Source of the DNA: Pseudomonadota bacterium
GTDB lineage: Bacteria > Pseudomonadota > Alphaproteobacteria > Rhizobiales > Xanthobacteraceae
Direction: 5' to 3'
DNA: 64,000 nucleotides
NCBI GenBank assembly: GCA_023387695.1
Contig: JAEWHT010000455.1
Location: forward strand, 1 to 64,000
Shown: positions 35,401-43,317 of the stretch, one piece after another
Layout: each line of letters starts with the position of its first letter
Position numbering within the stretch: position 1 is the stretch's first letter
Program-made: the position numbers and the translations under genes
Notes under the pieces: model-generated
Databases searched by the model: none
The model's input: the letters and a program-made list of their open reading frames with translations, nothing else
What the model was told of the DNA's origin: nothing

Positions 35401-36354
35401 ATGTCCTCACCTCAAGCCATTCCGTCCGCCGGCCGCCCCCTCAGTGCCGGCGCCATCGCACTGATGCTCATGCTGTGCCTGACCTGGGCCTTCAACCAGA
35501 TCGCGGTGAAGCTGGTGCTGCCGGATATCCCGCCGATGCTGCAGGCGATGATCCGTTCAATGGGCGCGCTGCCGGTGTTGTTCCTGATCGGCACGTTTCG
35601 CGGCGTCAAGTTCTTCGAGAATGACGACACGTGGAAGCCGGGCCTGATCGCCGGGCTCATGTTCGGCATCGAATTCGTTCTGATCTTCCAGGGCCTGCGA
35701 CTGACCTCGGCGTCCCGCGCGGTGGTGTTCCTCTACACGGCGCCATTTTTTGTCGCGCTCGGCTCCTATCAGGTGCTTGGCGAGCGCCTTGGCAGCACGC
35801 AATGGCTGGGTTTAGCCGTAAGCTTTGCTGGCGTCGCGCTCGCGATCGGCGTGCCACAGGCCAATGTCGATTCGCACGTTCTGCTCGGCGATCTCATGAT
35901 CGTGCTCGGCGCATCGCTGTGGGCTGCGACCACGCTGGTGGCCAAGGGCACGCGACTGCGCTTCGCTGCGCCGGAGAAGGCGCTCGGCTATCAGGTCGCG
36001 ACCTCGATCCCGATCCTCGGCTGCGCCGCCTGGCTGTTCGGCGAATCCATCACCCACACCCCGTCGCCGCTGTCGTTCGCCCTGATGGCCTTCCAGGCGA
36101 TTTGGGTGGTCGGAACCACGTTCACGCTTTGGTTCGCGCTGGTGAAGGCCTATTCGGCCAGCAAATTGTCCGCTTTTACCTTCATCACCCCTTTGTTTGG
36201 CGTGGTGGGTAGCTATTTCATCATGCACGACACCCTGAGCCTGGCCTTTGGGGCGGCAGCCGTCCTTGTAATTGCTGGGCTTTTTCTGGTTAACCGTCCC
36301 AGCCCATCAGCTGCGGCGCCGGCTGATGCATTGCTGAACGTCACCAAAACCTGA
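35401..36354 (+). CDS. DMT-superfamily (EamA) transporter
   Basis: 317 aa with ten membrane spans made of two EamA repeats. The first begins near MLCLTWAFNQIAVKLVLPDIPP and the second near LMIVLGASLWAATTLVAKG. ATG 35401 has GGGAAG about 5 nt upstream and lies 35 bp after zur; in-frame upstream codons overlap zur and are unlikely. Inner-membrane exporter of metabolites by family; substrate unknown. ispG follows after 12 bp. Confidence 0.85.
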   Translation: MSSPQAIPSAGRPLSAGAIALMLMLCLTWAFNQIAVKLVLPDIPPMLQAMIRSMGALPVLFLIGTFRGVKFFENDDTWKPGLIAGLMFGIEFVLIFQGLRLTSASRAVVFLYTAPFFVALGSYQVLGERLGSTQWLGLAVSFAGVALAIGVPQANVDSHVLLGDLMIVLGASLWAATTLVAKGTRLRFAAPEKALGYQVATSIPILGCAAWLFGESITHTPSPLSFALMAFQAIWVVGTTFTLWFALVKAYSASKLSAFTFITPLFGVVGSYFIMHDTLSLAFGAAAVLVIAGLFLVNRPSPSAAAPADALLNVTKT

Positions 36355-36366
36355 TATTTGGACCCC

Positions 36367-37650
36367 ATGAACAAGCCCGAAAACACCATCGATTCCGACA
36401 TCGCGGGGCCCAGGCCGCGCCATCACACCACTCAGGTCAAGGTCGGCAACGTTGCCGTCGGCGGCGGTGCGCCGATCGTCGTGCAGTCGATGACCAACAC
36501 CGACACCGCGGATATCGACGGCACCATCGCCCAGGTCGCAGCGCTCGCGCGAGCCGGCTCCGAAATGGTCCGCATCACCGTGGATCGCGAAGAGGCCGCA
36601 GCCGCCGTTCCGCATATTCGCGACGGCCTCGCCAAGCGCGGCATCACCACGCCGCTGATCGGCGACTTCCATTACATCGGCCACAAGCTGCTCGCGGCCT
36701 ATCCGGCCTGCGCCGAAGCGCTGGCGAAGTATCGCATCAATCCCGGCAATGTCGGCTTCAAGGACAAGCGCGACACCCAGTTCGGCGACATTATCGAGAT
36801 CGCGAACAAGAACAACAAGCCGGTCCGCATCGGCGCGAACTGGGGCTCGCTCGACCAGGAACTGCTCACCAAGCTGATGGACGAGAACGCCGCATCCGCC
36901 AATCCGCGCGACGTGCGCGCGGTGACTCGCGAGGCGATGGTGCAGTCGGCGCTGCTGTCGGCTGCGCGTGCCGAAGAGCTCGGCATGCCCAAGGATCGCA
37001 TCATCCTCTCCGCCAAGGTTTCGGCGGTGCAGGACCTCATCGCGGTTTATCAGGATCTCGCCAGCCGTTCCGACTACGCCATCCATCTCGGCCTGACCGA
37101 GGCCGGCATGGGCACCAAGGGCATCGTGGCGTCCTCGGCTGCGCTCGGCATCCTGCTGCAGCAGGGCATCGGCGACACCATCCGTATCTCGCTGACGCCG
37201 GAACCCGGCGGCGATCGTACCCGTGAAGTGCAAGTCGGCCAGGAGCTGCTGCAGACCATGGGCTTCCGCACCTTCGTGCCGCTGGTTGCTGCGTGCCCCG
37301 GTTGCGGCCGCACCACCTCGACGACGTTCCAGGAGCTGGCGAGCTCGATCCAGGGTTTCATCCGTGACGAGATGCCGAACTGGAAGACGAAATATCCGGG
37401 CGTCGAAGAGCTCAACGTCGCGGTGATGGGCTGCATCGTTAACGGCCCCGGCGAATCCAAGCACGCCAATATCGGCATCTCCTTGCCCGGCACCGGCGAA
37501 GCGCCGGCCGCGCCCGTCTTCGTCGACGGCAAGAAGTTCCGCACGCTGCGCGGTCCGACCATCTCCGCCGACTTCAAGGCGCTGGTGATCGACTATATCG
37601 ACCAGCGCTACGGCCAGGGCGCCAAGGTGCCTGCGCCCGCGGCGGAGTAA
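36367..37650 (+). CDS. ispG: 4-hydroxy-3-methylbut-2-en-1-yl diphosphate synthase
   Basis: 427 aa. TIM-barrel N-terminus plus C-terminal iron-sulfur domain. Cluster ligands are visible as Cys310 and Cys313 (CPGC), Cys356 ([10 protein letters not shown]) and Glu363. It catalyses the penultimate step of the MEP isoprenoid pathway. ATG 36367 is preferred to TTG 36358. Twelve bp after a DMT transporter, probably one transcript, closed by a terminator-like hairpin. Confidence 0.96.
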   Translation: MNKPENTIDSDIAGPRPRHHTTQVKVGNVAVGGGAPIVVQSMTNTDTADIDGTIAQVAALARAGSEMVRITVDREEAAAAVPHIRDGLAKRGITTPLIGDFHYIGHKLLAAYPACAEALAKYRINPGNVGFKDKRDTQFGDIIEIANKNNKPVRIGANWGSLDQELLTKLMDENAASANPRDVRAVTREAMVQSALLSAARAEELGMPKDRIILSAKVSAVQDLIAVYQDLASRSDYAIHLGLTEAGMGTKGIVASSAALGILLQQGIGDTIRISLTPEPGGDRTREVQVGQELLQTMGFRTFVPLVAACPGCGRTTSTTFQELASSIQGFIRDEMPNWKTKYPGVEELNVAVMGCIVNGPGESKHANIGISLPGTGEAPAAPVFVDGKKFRTLRGPTISADFKALVIDYIDQRYGQGAKVPAPAAE

Positions 37651-37674
37651 GCGTCTCTCACCATCGGAATCGTA

Positions 37675-37706
37675 GGGCGGGTTCGCGAAGTGCGACCCGC
37701 CCTTTT
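37675..37706 (+). terminator. Terminator after ispG
   Basis: GGGCGGGT near 37675 pairs with ACCCGCCC at 37695-37702, extended inward by CGC/GCG with one bulge, and is followed by TTTTCGTTT. A second Bradyrhizobium-type palindromic fragment (CCCGGATTGCGCTTCGCTCCATCCGGG) follows at about 37722-37749. Confidence 0.7.
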
Positions 37707-37790
37707 CGTTTGCGCGACCGGTCCCGGATTGCGCTTCGCTCCATCCGGGCTACGATGCTCCCAATCAAGAATGATCGGGAGACATCGCCC

Positions 37791-38687
37791 ATGAGCTCAC
37801 TCGCCGGCAAGCAGGGCCCGCGCTATCGCCACGCGGTTGAAGACGGCGCTCCCTACGAGACCATCGCGGTCGAAAAGCTCACCCCCATCATCGGCGCGGA
37901 AATCTCCGGTGTCGACATCGGCGCGTTGGTCGATAGCGACGCCCGCTCCAACCAGCAGATGGACGAGATCCATCGCGCGCTCGCCGAAAATCTCGTCATC
38001 TTCTTCCGCGACCAGGCCATCACGCCAAAGCAGCACCTCGCCTTCGGCCGCAAGTTCGGCGAGCTGCATTTTCATCCCGCGGCGCCCCACGAGGACGAAG
38101 ACCCGGCGCTGATGAAGATCTATGCCGACAAGAACTCGCCCCGCGCCAATGGCGAGGGTTGGCACTCCGACGTGTCCTGCGATCTCGAGCCGCCGATGGG
38201 CTCGATCCTCTACATCAAGCAGTGCCCGCCGCGCGGCGGCGACACGCTGTTCGCCAACATGTATGCGGCCTATGAGGCGCTGTCCGATCGCATGAAAACC
38301 TATCTCGATGGCCTGACCGCGCTGCATGACGGCGAGCCGATCTATCGCGGGCTCTATGCCAATTACGGCGTCGCCGATCGCCCGTCCTATCCGAACGCCG
38401 AGCATCCGGTGGTGCGTACGCATCCTGTCACGGGCAAGAAGGCGCTCTACGTCAACCGCGGCTTCACCCGCCACATCAATGGCGTCCCGCGCGACGAGAG
38501 CGATGCGATGCTCGCCTATCTCTACCAGCACGCCGAAAACCCGCTGTTCCAGTGCCGCTTCCGCTGGACCGAGAACTCCATCGCCTTCTGGGACAACCGC
38601 TGCACGCAGCACCGCGCCATGTGGGATTACTGGCCGCATACGCGCTCGGGCACGCGCGTGACGGTGAAGGGGGAGCGGCCGGTGTGA
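37791..38687 (+). CDS. TauD/TfdA-family Fe(II)/2-oxoglutarate dioxygenase
   Basis: 298 aa. Iron-binding triad: His and Asp in GWHSDVSC and the distal His in CTQHRAMWDY; the 2-oxoglutarate Arg is in RSGTRVTVKG. The N-terminal half reads as a standard TauD fold (GAEISGVDIGALVD). Such enzymes oxidise taurine, alkylsulfonates or aryloxyacetates; substrate here unknown. ATG 37791 has GGGAG upstream. Its stop overlaps the start of an amidase gene by the sequence GTGA. Confidence 0.87.
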   Translation: MSSLAGKQGPRYRHAVEDGAPYETIAVEKLTPIIGAEISGVDIGALVDSDARSNQQMDEIHRALAENLVIFFRDQAITPKQHLAFGRKFGELHFHPAAPHEDEDPALMKIYADKNSPRANGEGWHSDVSCDLEPPMGSILYIKQCPPRGGDTLFANMYAAYEALSDRMKTYLDGLTALHDGEPIYRGLYANYGVADRPSYPNAEHPVVRTHPVTGKKALYVNRGFTRHINGVPRDESDAMLAYLYQHAENPLFQCRFRWTENSIAFWDNRCTQHRAMWDYWPHTRSGTRVTVKGERPV

Positions 38688-39493
38688 AAATATCGTGGCG
38701 CATCACCGCCGCTGTCGCTGTTTCGCTGATCCCGCTGCTGGTGTCGTCAGTTGACGATGGCCAGGCGGCTGCGGCCCGCAAGGCCGTGCGGGCCATCAAG
38801 TCACCCGCGCCGGAGCCATGCGATCCGCGCAAGCTCAGGATCATCCTCGACGTCGGGCACACCTCGGAATCGCAAGGCGCCACCAGCGCGCGCAACGATG
38901 TGGAATTCGGCTTCAACCTGCAATTGACGCGGCTGATCGGAGCGCGCCTGAAGTCGGCGGGCTTTGCCGCGACCCGTGTGCTTGTGACCGACGGCAAGGC
39001 GCGGGCAAGCCTGCTCAAGCGCGTCGGCGCCGCGAACGACGCGCATGCAGATTTTTTCCTATCGATCCACCATGATTCCGTTCCGGACAAGATGCTCGAA
39101 GCATGGGAGTTCGATGGCTCGAGGAGTTGGTTCAGCGATCGCTTCAGCGGCCATTCGCTGTTCGTGTCCGAACGCAATCCGCACTTCACTGCCAGTCTCG
39201 GCTTCGCCAGGCTGCTGGGCCGGGAGCTGAAGGAGAAAGGCTTGCGATACGCCACCCAATACAGCCTCCCGGTGATGGGCCGCTATCGGCATGACTTGCT
39301 CGACAAGGATGTCGGCGTCTACCGCTACGACGGGCTCGTCGTGCTCTCGCAGACCCGGAGCGCCGCGGTGCTGCTCGAAGCCGGCTCCATCATCAATCGC
39401 GATGAGGAAATGGCGATGAACTCACCGGAGCGTCGGGAGCTGATCGCAACGGCCGTGGTGAGCGCGATGCGAACGTATTGCGAGAAGCGATAA
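38684..39493 (+). CDS. N-acetylmuramoyl-L-alanine amidase (Amidase_3)
   Basis: 269 aa starting at GTG 38684, with GGGGGAG 8 nt upstream and a 4-nt overlap with the dioxygenase stop. N-terminal signal peptide (ISWRITAAVAVSLIPLLVSS). Zinc ligands of the AmiC-like fold: His in ILDVGHTSES, Glu in NDVEFGFN, His in SIHHDSV; catalytic Glu in LLEAGS. It cleaves the glycan-peptide amide bond in peptidoglycan in the periplasm. No AMIN or LysM targeting domain is present. Confidence 0.87.
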   Translation: MKISWRITAAVAVSLIPLLVSSVDDGQAAAARKAVRAIKSPAPEPCDPRKLRIILDVGHTSESQGATSARNDVEFGFNLQLTRLIGARLKSAGFAATRVLVTDGKARASLLKRVGAANDAHADFFLSIHHDSVPDKMLEAWEFDGSRSWFSDRFSGHSLFVSERNPHFTASLGFARLLGRELKEKGLRYATQYSLPVMGRYRHDLLDKDVGVYRYDGLVVLSQTRSAAVLLEAGSIINRDEEMAMNSPERRELIATAVVSAMRTYCEKR

Positions 39494-39507
39494 GTTCCAC
39501 GGCAAGG

Positions 39508-41118
39508 CTACAGCGGCGTCGCCTGATACTCCCTGTTCGCCAGGCTTGCCTCCTCCAGATCCAGATCGCGCTCGATCCTACGTCGCGTCTCGTCGGTGAT
39601 CTGCCCGTCGCGCAGGAGGTCGTGGATGAACTTGCGTTCTGCGGCAATCAGTTCGCGGGTCAGCGCGGTACCGGCGGCGGAGACGTCGTGGTGGGCAGGA
39701 TCAAGCGAGTCCGGGAGCTGGTTGACGCGGATCTCGTGCCGGGCGCGCAACAGCCGCATCACCTCGTCCGAGACCTCCTTCTCTCCAGTCAACGCATCCA
39801 GCGATTTCAGAGCAGCGTCGAGCGCCTGACGTCGTGCCGCGATCTCGGATTCATGTTCGGCCAAATGTTCGCTGCGGCCGACTTTGGTGATGCCGAGCCA
39901 GCGCACCACCGGCGGCAGCGTCAGGCCGACACCGATCAGGGTGATGAAGATGACGCCAAAGGCGACGAACAGGATCAGGTCGCGATAGGGAAACGCATCG
40001 CCATCGGGCAGCGTGAACGGCAGCGCCAGCGCGGCGGCCAGCGACACCGCGCCGCGCACGCCCGTGAAGGCCAGCGCGAACGGCCATTGCCAGGGCGGCG
40101 ACGGATCGCGCGCACGAAGCGATTTGCTGAGCATCCGCGGCAGATAGGTCGCCGGATAAAGCCAGGCGAAGCGCGCGACAACGATGATGGTCATGACCAC
40201 GGCTGTCGCGATCATGATGTCGTCGAGCGGAAACGCTTTCGACTTTTCATAGAGCGCGCGCATCTGGAAGCCGGTGAGCAGGAACAGCAGGCCCTCGATC
40301 AGGTAGATGATGAGGTCCCAGAAGAAGATGCCCTGCAGGCGCGTCGCCGCCGAGATCCAGAGCGGGCCGTTCCAGCTGACATAGAGGCCGCAGGCGACGG
40401 TGGCGATCACGCCGGAGCCGCCGACATGCTCGGGCAGCCAGTAGGAGACGTAAGGCGTGATCAGCGACAGCGTCAGCTCGACGCGTGGTTCGCAGGACCA
40501 TTTGCGGAAGCGGAGCGAGAGCCAGCCGACGCCGATGCCGAAGGCGATCTCGCCGGCGACGATGAGGAAGAATTCGCCGGCTGCCAGCGGCAGCGAGAAG
40601 TGCCCGACCATGATTGCGGCGAGCGCAAAGCGGTAGAGGATCAGCGCAGTGGCGTCGTTGGCAAGCCCCTCGCCCTCGAGGATCACCAGCAGCCGGCGGG
40701 GCATATTCAGCCGGCGCGCGATCGCAAGCGGCGCCACCACGTCGGGCGGCGCGACGATGGCGCCGAGCAGGAATCCGACGCTCCAGGGCAGGCCGATCAC
40801 GTAATGGGTGGCCGCCGCAACCATCGCCGCGGTGAAGATCACGGCGCCGACCGAGAGCAGCACGATGGGACGCAGATTGTTCCTGAACTCGCGCCAGCTC
40901 ATCGCGACGCTCGCCGAATAGATCAGCGGCGGCAGCACCATCAGCAGCACGAGTTCCGGTGGCAGCTCCACCGGCGGCATGCCCGGCACGAAGGCGAGGC
41001 CGACGCCTGAGAGCATCAGAAGAATCGCGGGCGCCATGTTGAAGCGCCGTGCGACCAGCGCGGTGCCGGCCAGCACCGCGAGCAGGATGAGAAAGGTCTG
41101 GAATTTCGCTGCGATCAT
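39508..41118 (-). CDS. Na+/H+ antiporter, CPA1 family
   Basis: 536 aa. About 12 membrane spans in the first 400 residues, with the ion-binding Asp in APPDVVAP and the EGEGLANDATALI motif of CPA1 exchangers. A charged cytoplasmic tail of about 130 residues follows (SEHLAEHESEIAARRQAL...). ATG 41118. Inner-membrane sodium/proton exchange for pH or salt homeostasis. Convergent with the amidase; upstream of it lies the beta-lactamase on the same strand. Confidence 0.9.
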   Translation of the reverse strand: MIAAKFQTFLILLAVLAGTALVARRFNMAPAILLMLSGVGLAFVPGMPPVELPPELVLLMVLPPLIYSASVAMSWREFRNNLRPIVLLSVGAVIFTAAMVAAATHYVIGLPWSVGFLLGAIVAPPDVVAPLAIARRLNMPRRLLVILEGEGLANDATALILYRFALAAIMVGHFSLPLAAGEFFLIVAGEIAFGIGVGWLSLRFRKWSCEPRVELTLSLITPYVSYWLPEHVGGSGVIATVACGLYVSWNGPLWISAATRLQGIFFWDLIIYLIEGLLFLLTGFQMRALYEKSKAFPLDDIMIATAVVMTIIVVARFAWLYPATYLPRMLSKSLRARDPSPPWQWPFALAFTGVRGAVSLAAALALPFTLPDGDAFPYRDLILFVAFGVIFITLIGVGLTLPPVVRWLGITKVGRSEHLAEHESEIAARRQALDAALKSLDALTGEKEVSDEVMRLLRARHEIRVNQLPDSLDPAHHDVSAAGTALTRELIAAERKFIHDLLRDGQITDETRRRIERDLDLEEASLANREYQATPL

Positions 41119-41162
41119 GACCTGTCTTGGCCGGAAGCAGCCAAGAGGTCAATGCAGGCGGC

Positions 41163-42032
41163 TTACGCCAGTTTTTCCGCCACCATGCGTCCGACGCCCG
41201 CGAACACCGCCTCGAGCTGCGCCGGATTCGGCGTGCCGCCTTGGGTATAGGCGGCGATCAGGATCGGCGTATCGGGCTTGTTGTCGGGCTTGGGCCAGGC
41301 GACCGCGATATCGCCCGATGCGTCCTTGCCGTTGTTGCCGGTCTTGTCGCCAATCTTCCAGCTTGCCGGCAGGCCGCCGCGTAGCCGGTTCGCCCCGGTC
41401 TTGCAGCCGACCATCCATTCCGTGAGCTGGGCCCTTGAGGCCGGCGACAGCGCTTCGCCAATCACCAATCGCTTGAAATTGCCGACCATCGCCGCTGGTG
41501 TGGTCGTGTCATGGGGATCGCCGCGCGGTGAGCGGTTGAGTTCGGGCTCGTTATGGTCGAGCCGCGAGGTGTTGTCGCCAAGCGAACGCCAGAACGTGGT
41601 GAGCGCGGCAGGCCCGCCGATCCGCGCGAGCAGCAGATTGGCGCAAGTGTTGTCGCTGAGCTCGACGCTCGCCTTGCACATGTCGGCGACCGACATCGCG
41701 CCGGCGGCGAGATTCTGTTTCGCGACCGGCGCGTACTCCAGCAGATCGGCCTTGGTGTAGGAGATCATCTCGGCCAGCTTCTCCTCCCCGCGATCGACCC
41801 GTGCCAGCACGCAGGCCGCCAGTGAGGCCTTGAACGTCGAGCACATCACGAAGCGCTCGTCCGCGCGCCAGGCGAGCTTTTTTCCAGTGGCGAGGTTCTC
41901 CGCATAGACCCCGATCCGCCCGCCGCTCTCGCGCTCATAGGATTCGAGCTCGGGCGGCGCATCCGCGGCAAAAGCCGGGGAAGCGGCCATCCAGCACAGC
42001 GAGGCGAGCAGGGAACGGCGGTCGAGAAGCAT
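41163..42032 (-). CDS. bla: Class A beta-lactamase
   Basis: 289 aa. Signal peptide with paired arginines (LLDRRSLLASL), possibly Tat-dependent. All class A motifs are present: Ser65-x-x-Lys68 (STFK), Ser126-Asp127-Asn128, Glu162 (EPELN) and Lys230-Thr-Gly (DKTGNNG). Cys64 precedes the nucleophile, but the residue after KTG is Asn rather than the second Cys of carbapenemases. Expected to hydrolyse penicillins and cephalosporins in the periplasm. No ampR- or blaI-like regulator is adjacent. Confidence 0.92.
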   Translation of the reverse strand: MLLDRRSLLASLCWMAASPAFAADAPPELESYERESGGRIGVYAENLATGKKLAWRADERFVMCSTFKASLAACVLARVDRGEEKLAEMISYTKADLLEYAPVAKQNLAAGAMSVADMCKASVELSDNTCANLLLARIGGPAALTTFWRSLGDNTSRLDHNEPELNRSPRGDPHDTTTPAAMVGNFKRLVIGEALSPASRAQLTEWMVGCKTGANRLRGGLPASWKIGDKTGNNGKDASGDIAVAWPKPDNKPDTPILIAAYTQGGTPNPAQLEAVFAGVGRMVAEKLA

Positions 42033-42086
42033 GGGGCAACTTTCGGGAGAGACTGGGTGGGGACTTGGCGTGTGTGCTATCCGCGC

Positions 42087-42164
42087 CGTCATTGCGAGCG
42101 AAGCGAAGCAATCCAGACTGTCTCCACGGAGAGATTCCGGATTGCTTCGCTACTCGCAATGACG
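42087..42164. repeat. Palindromic intergenic repeat
   Basis: CGTCATTGCGAG at the left end pairs with CTCGCAATGACG at the right, and GAAGCAATCC pairs with GGATTGCTTC inside. This is a frequent intergenic hairpin type in Bradyrhizobium. It lies upstream of bla and downstream of the NTF2-like gene. Confidence 0.65.
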
Positions 42165-42250
42165 TGTGGCGAGAGTTGGGCTTGCAAATAACGACAAATT
42201 CAACCGGAGGAGCCCAGAACCGCCATAAACGGCGGCTCGCGAAAAGCCCC

Positions 42251-42625
42251 TCAGTCCTTCAGGTCGTAACGATATGATTTCGATACGATCTGCCAGCCGT
42301 CGGCGAGCTTCATCGCCACCAGATAATCCGTGAAGAACCGCGGCGGCAGCTGGCATTTGACCTTGATGAAAGCCGTCTTTTCGTCCGAGCGGTCGATGGT
42401 GACGATGAAATCCTCGCGCGGCTTGCCTTCGGCCTTGGCGGAGGGGCGCTTGCGTACCCAGGCGAGCCAGTCCGGCACGGTCAGGATCTTCAGCTCGCCC
42501 TTTTCCACCCAGCGCAGATCGGCGGACGGATGGAAGACACCGCCAAGCTTGTCGGCGTCGCCCTCGTAGAGGCCGTCAAAATAGGATTGCACGACGGCTT
42601 CGACGCTCGAACGATTCTGGCTCAT
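42251..42625 (-). CDS. NTF2-like/SnoaL-fold protein
   Basis: 124 aa. Cone-shaped NTF2 fold expected from SVEAVVQSYFDGLYEGDADKLGGVFHPSADLRWV and the C-terminal LADGWQIVSKSYRYD. Family members are small-molecule binding proteins or enzymes such as lumazine-binding-like proteins; no catalytic residues can be assigned. ATG 42625 with AAAGGGA upstream. Cytoplasmic. Divergent from the GFA-family gene. Confidence 0.8.
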   Translation of the reverse strand: MSQNRSSVEAVVQSYFDGLYEGDADKLGGVFHPSADLRWVEKGELKILTVPDWLAWVRKRPSAKAEGKPREDFIVTIDRSDEKTAFIKVKCQLPPRFFTDYLVAMKLADGWQIVSKSYRYDLKD

Positions 42626-42719
42626 GGGTCATCCCTTTGAATGATGGCGCGCCGAGAACTTAGTGGTACGCATCGAATTGCGCTATGGGTGTCTTCCGCC
42701 ATTCGTGCGAGTCATCATC

Positions 42720-43148
42720 ATGACCGGATCAGAAAAACCGAACGCTCGCATTCTCGTCGGCGAATGCTATTGCCGCTCGGTCCGGTACGAGGTGGCGGAC
42801 GAATTCTCCTATGCGCTGAGTTGCCACTGCTCGAACTGCCGCCGCACCACCGGTTCCGCCTTCAAGCCATTCGCCGGGATCGCGTACAGCAAGCTTCGCC
42901 TCGTCAAAGGCGAGGACCAGCGGATCATCTATGGGGATGACACCACCCATGACGCGCACTGTACCCGCTGCGGCTCGTTGCTCTATTCGCGCGTCCGCGA
43001 TGGAAAATGGGCCCATGTCGCCATGGGAACCCTGGTCGATGCCCCCTCGATCCGCCCCAGCGCCCATATTTTTGTCGGCTCCAAGGCACCGTGGCACGAG
43101 ATTACGGACAATCTGCCGCAACATCAGGGGCACATCGGGGATGGCTAG
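42720..43148 (+). CDS. GFA-family (glutathione-dependent formaldehyde-activating-like) zinc protein
   Basis: 142 aa. Cys residues of the GFA fold are in place: GECYCRSV, SCHCSNCRRTTGS and HCTRCGSLL, forming the structural and the second zinc site. The family includes Gfa of Paracoccus; most members have no tested role. ATG 42720 is taken; the longer frame lacks homology. Stand-alone, cytoplasmic. Confidence 0.85.
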   Translation: MTGSEKPNARILVGECYCRSVRYEVADEFSYALSCHCSNCRRTTGSAFKPFAGIAYSKLRLVKGEDQRIIYGDDTTHDAHCTRCGSLLYSRVRDGKWAHVAMGTLVDAPSIRPSAHIFVGSKAPWHEITDNLPQHQGHIGDG

Positions 43149-43231
43149 CGAAATCGAACCCCCAGCGAACCGCCAACGCACTGGCGCGACTAACAAAAAG
43201 GGTTCCTCGGTCTGTTGTCGGCGTGGTCTTC

Positions 43232-43245
43232 GTGACCTCCGTCAC
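43232..43245. promoter_or_regulatory. Inverted repeat upstream of the caspase-like gene
   Basis: GTGAC-CTCC-GTCAC, a perfect 5-bp inverted repeat 73 bp upstream of the start at 43318. The shape fits a dimeric regulator site, but spacing is tighter than a CRP/FNR site and no regulator can be named. Confidence 0.3.
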
Positions 43246-43317
43246 AGGGCTGGGTCGCAGAGCTTGCTAAGGTCGTCCTGAGGGTATGAACTGCCCCGAA
43301 TAATTGGGAAGCGTGTC

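Noticed and set aside
39478..41010. 510-codon plus-strand frame opposite the antiporter
   Set aside because: Highly charged Gln/Asp/Arg/Glu sequence typical of antisense membrane-protein codons; the minus-strand antiporter has conserved motifs.
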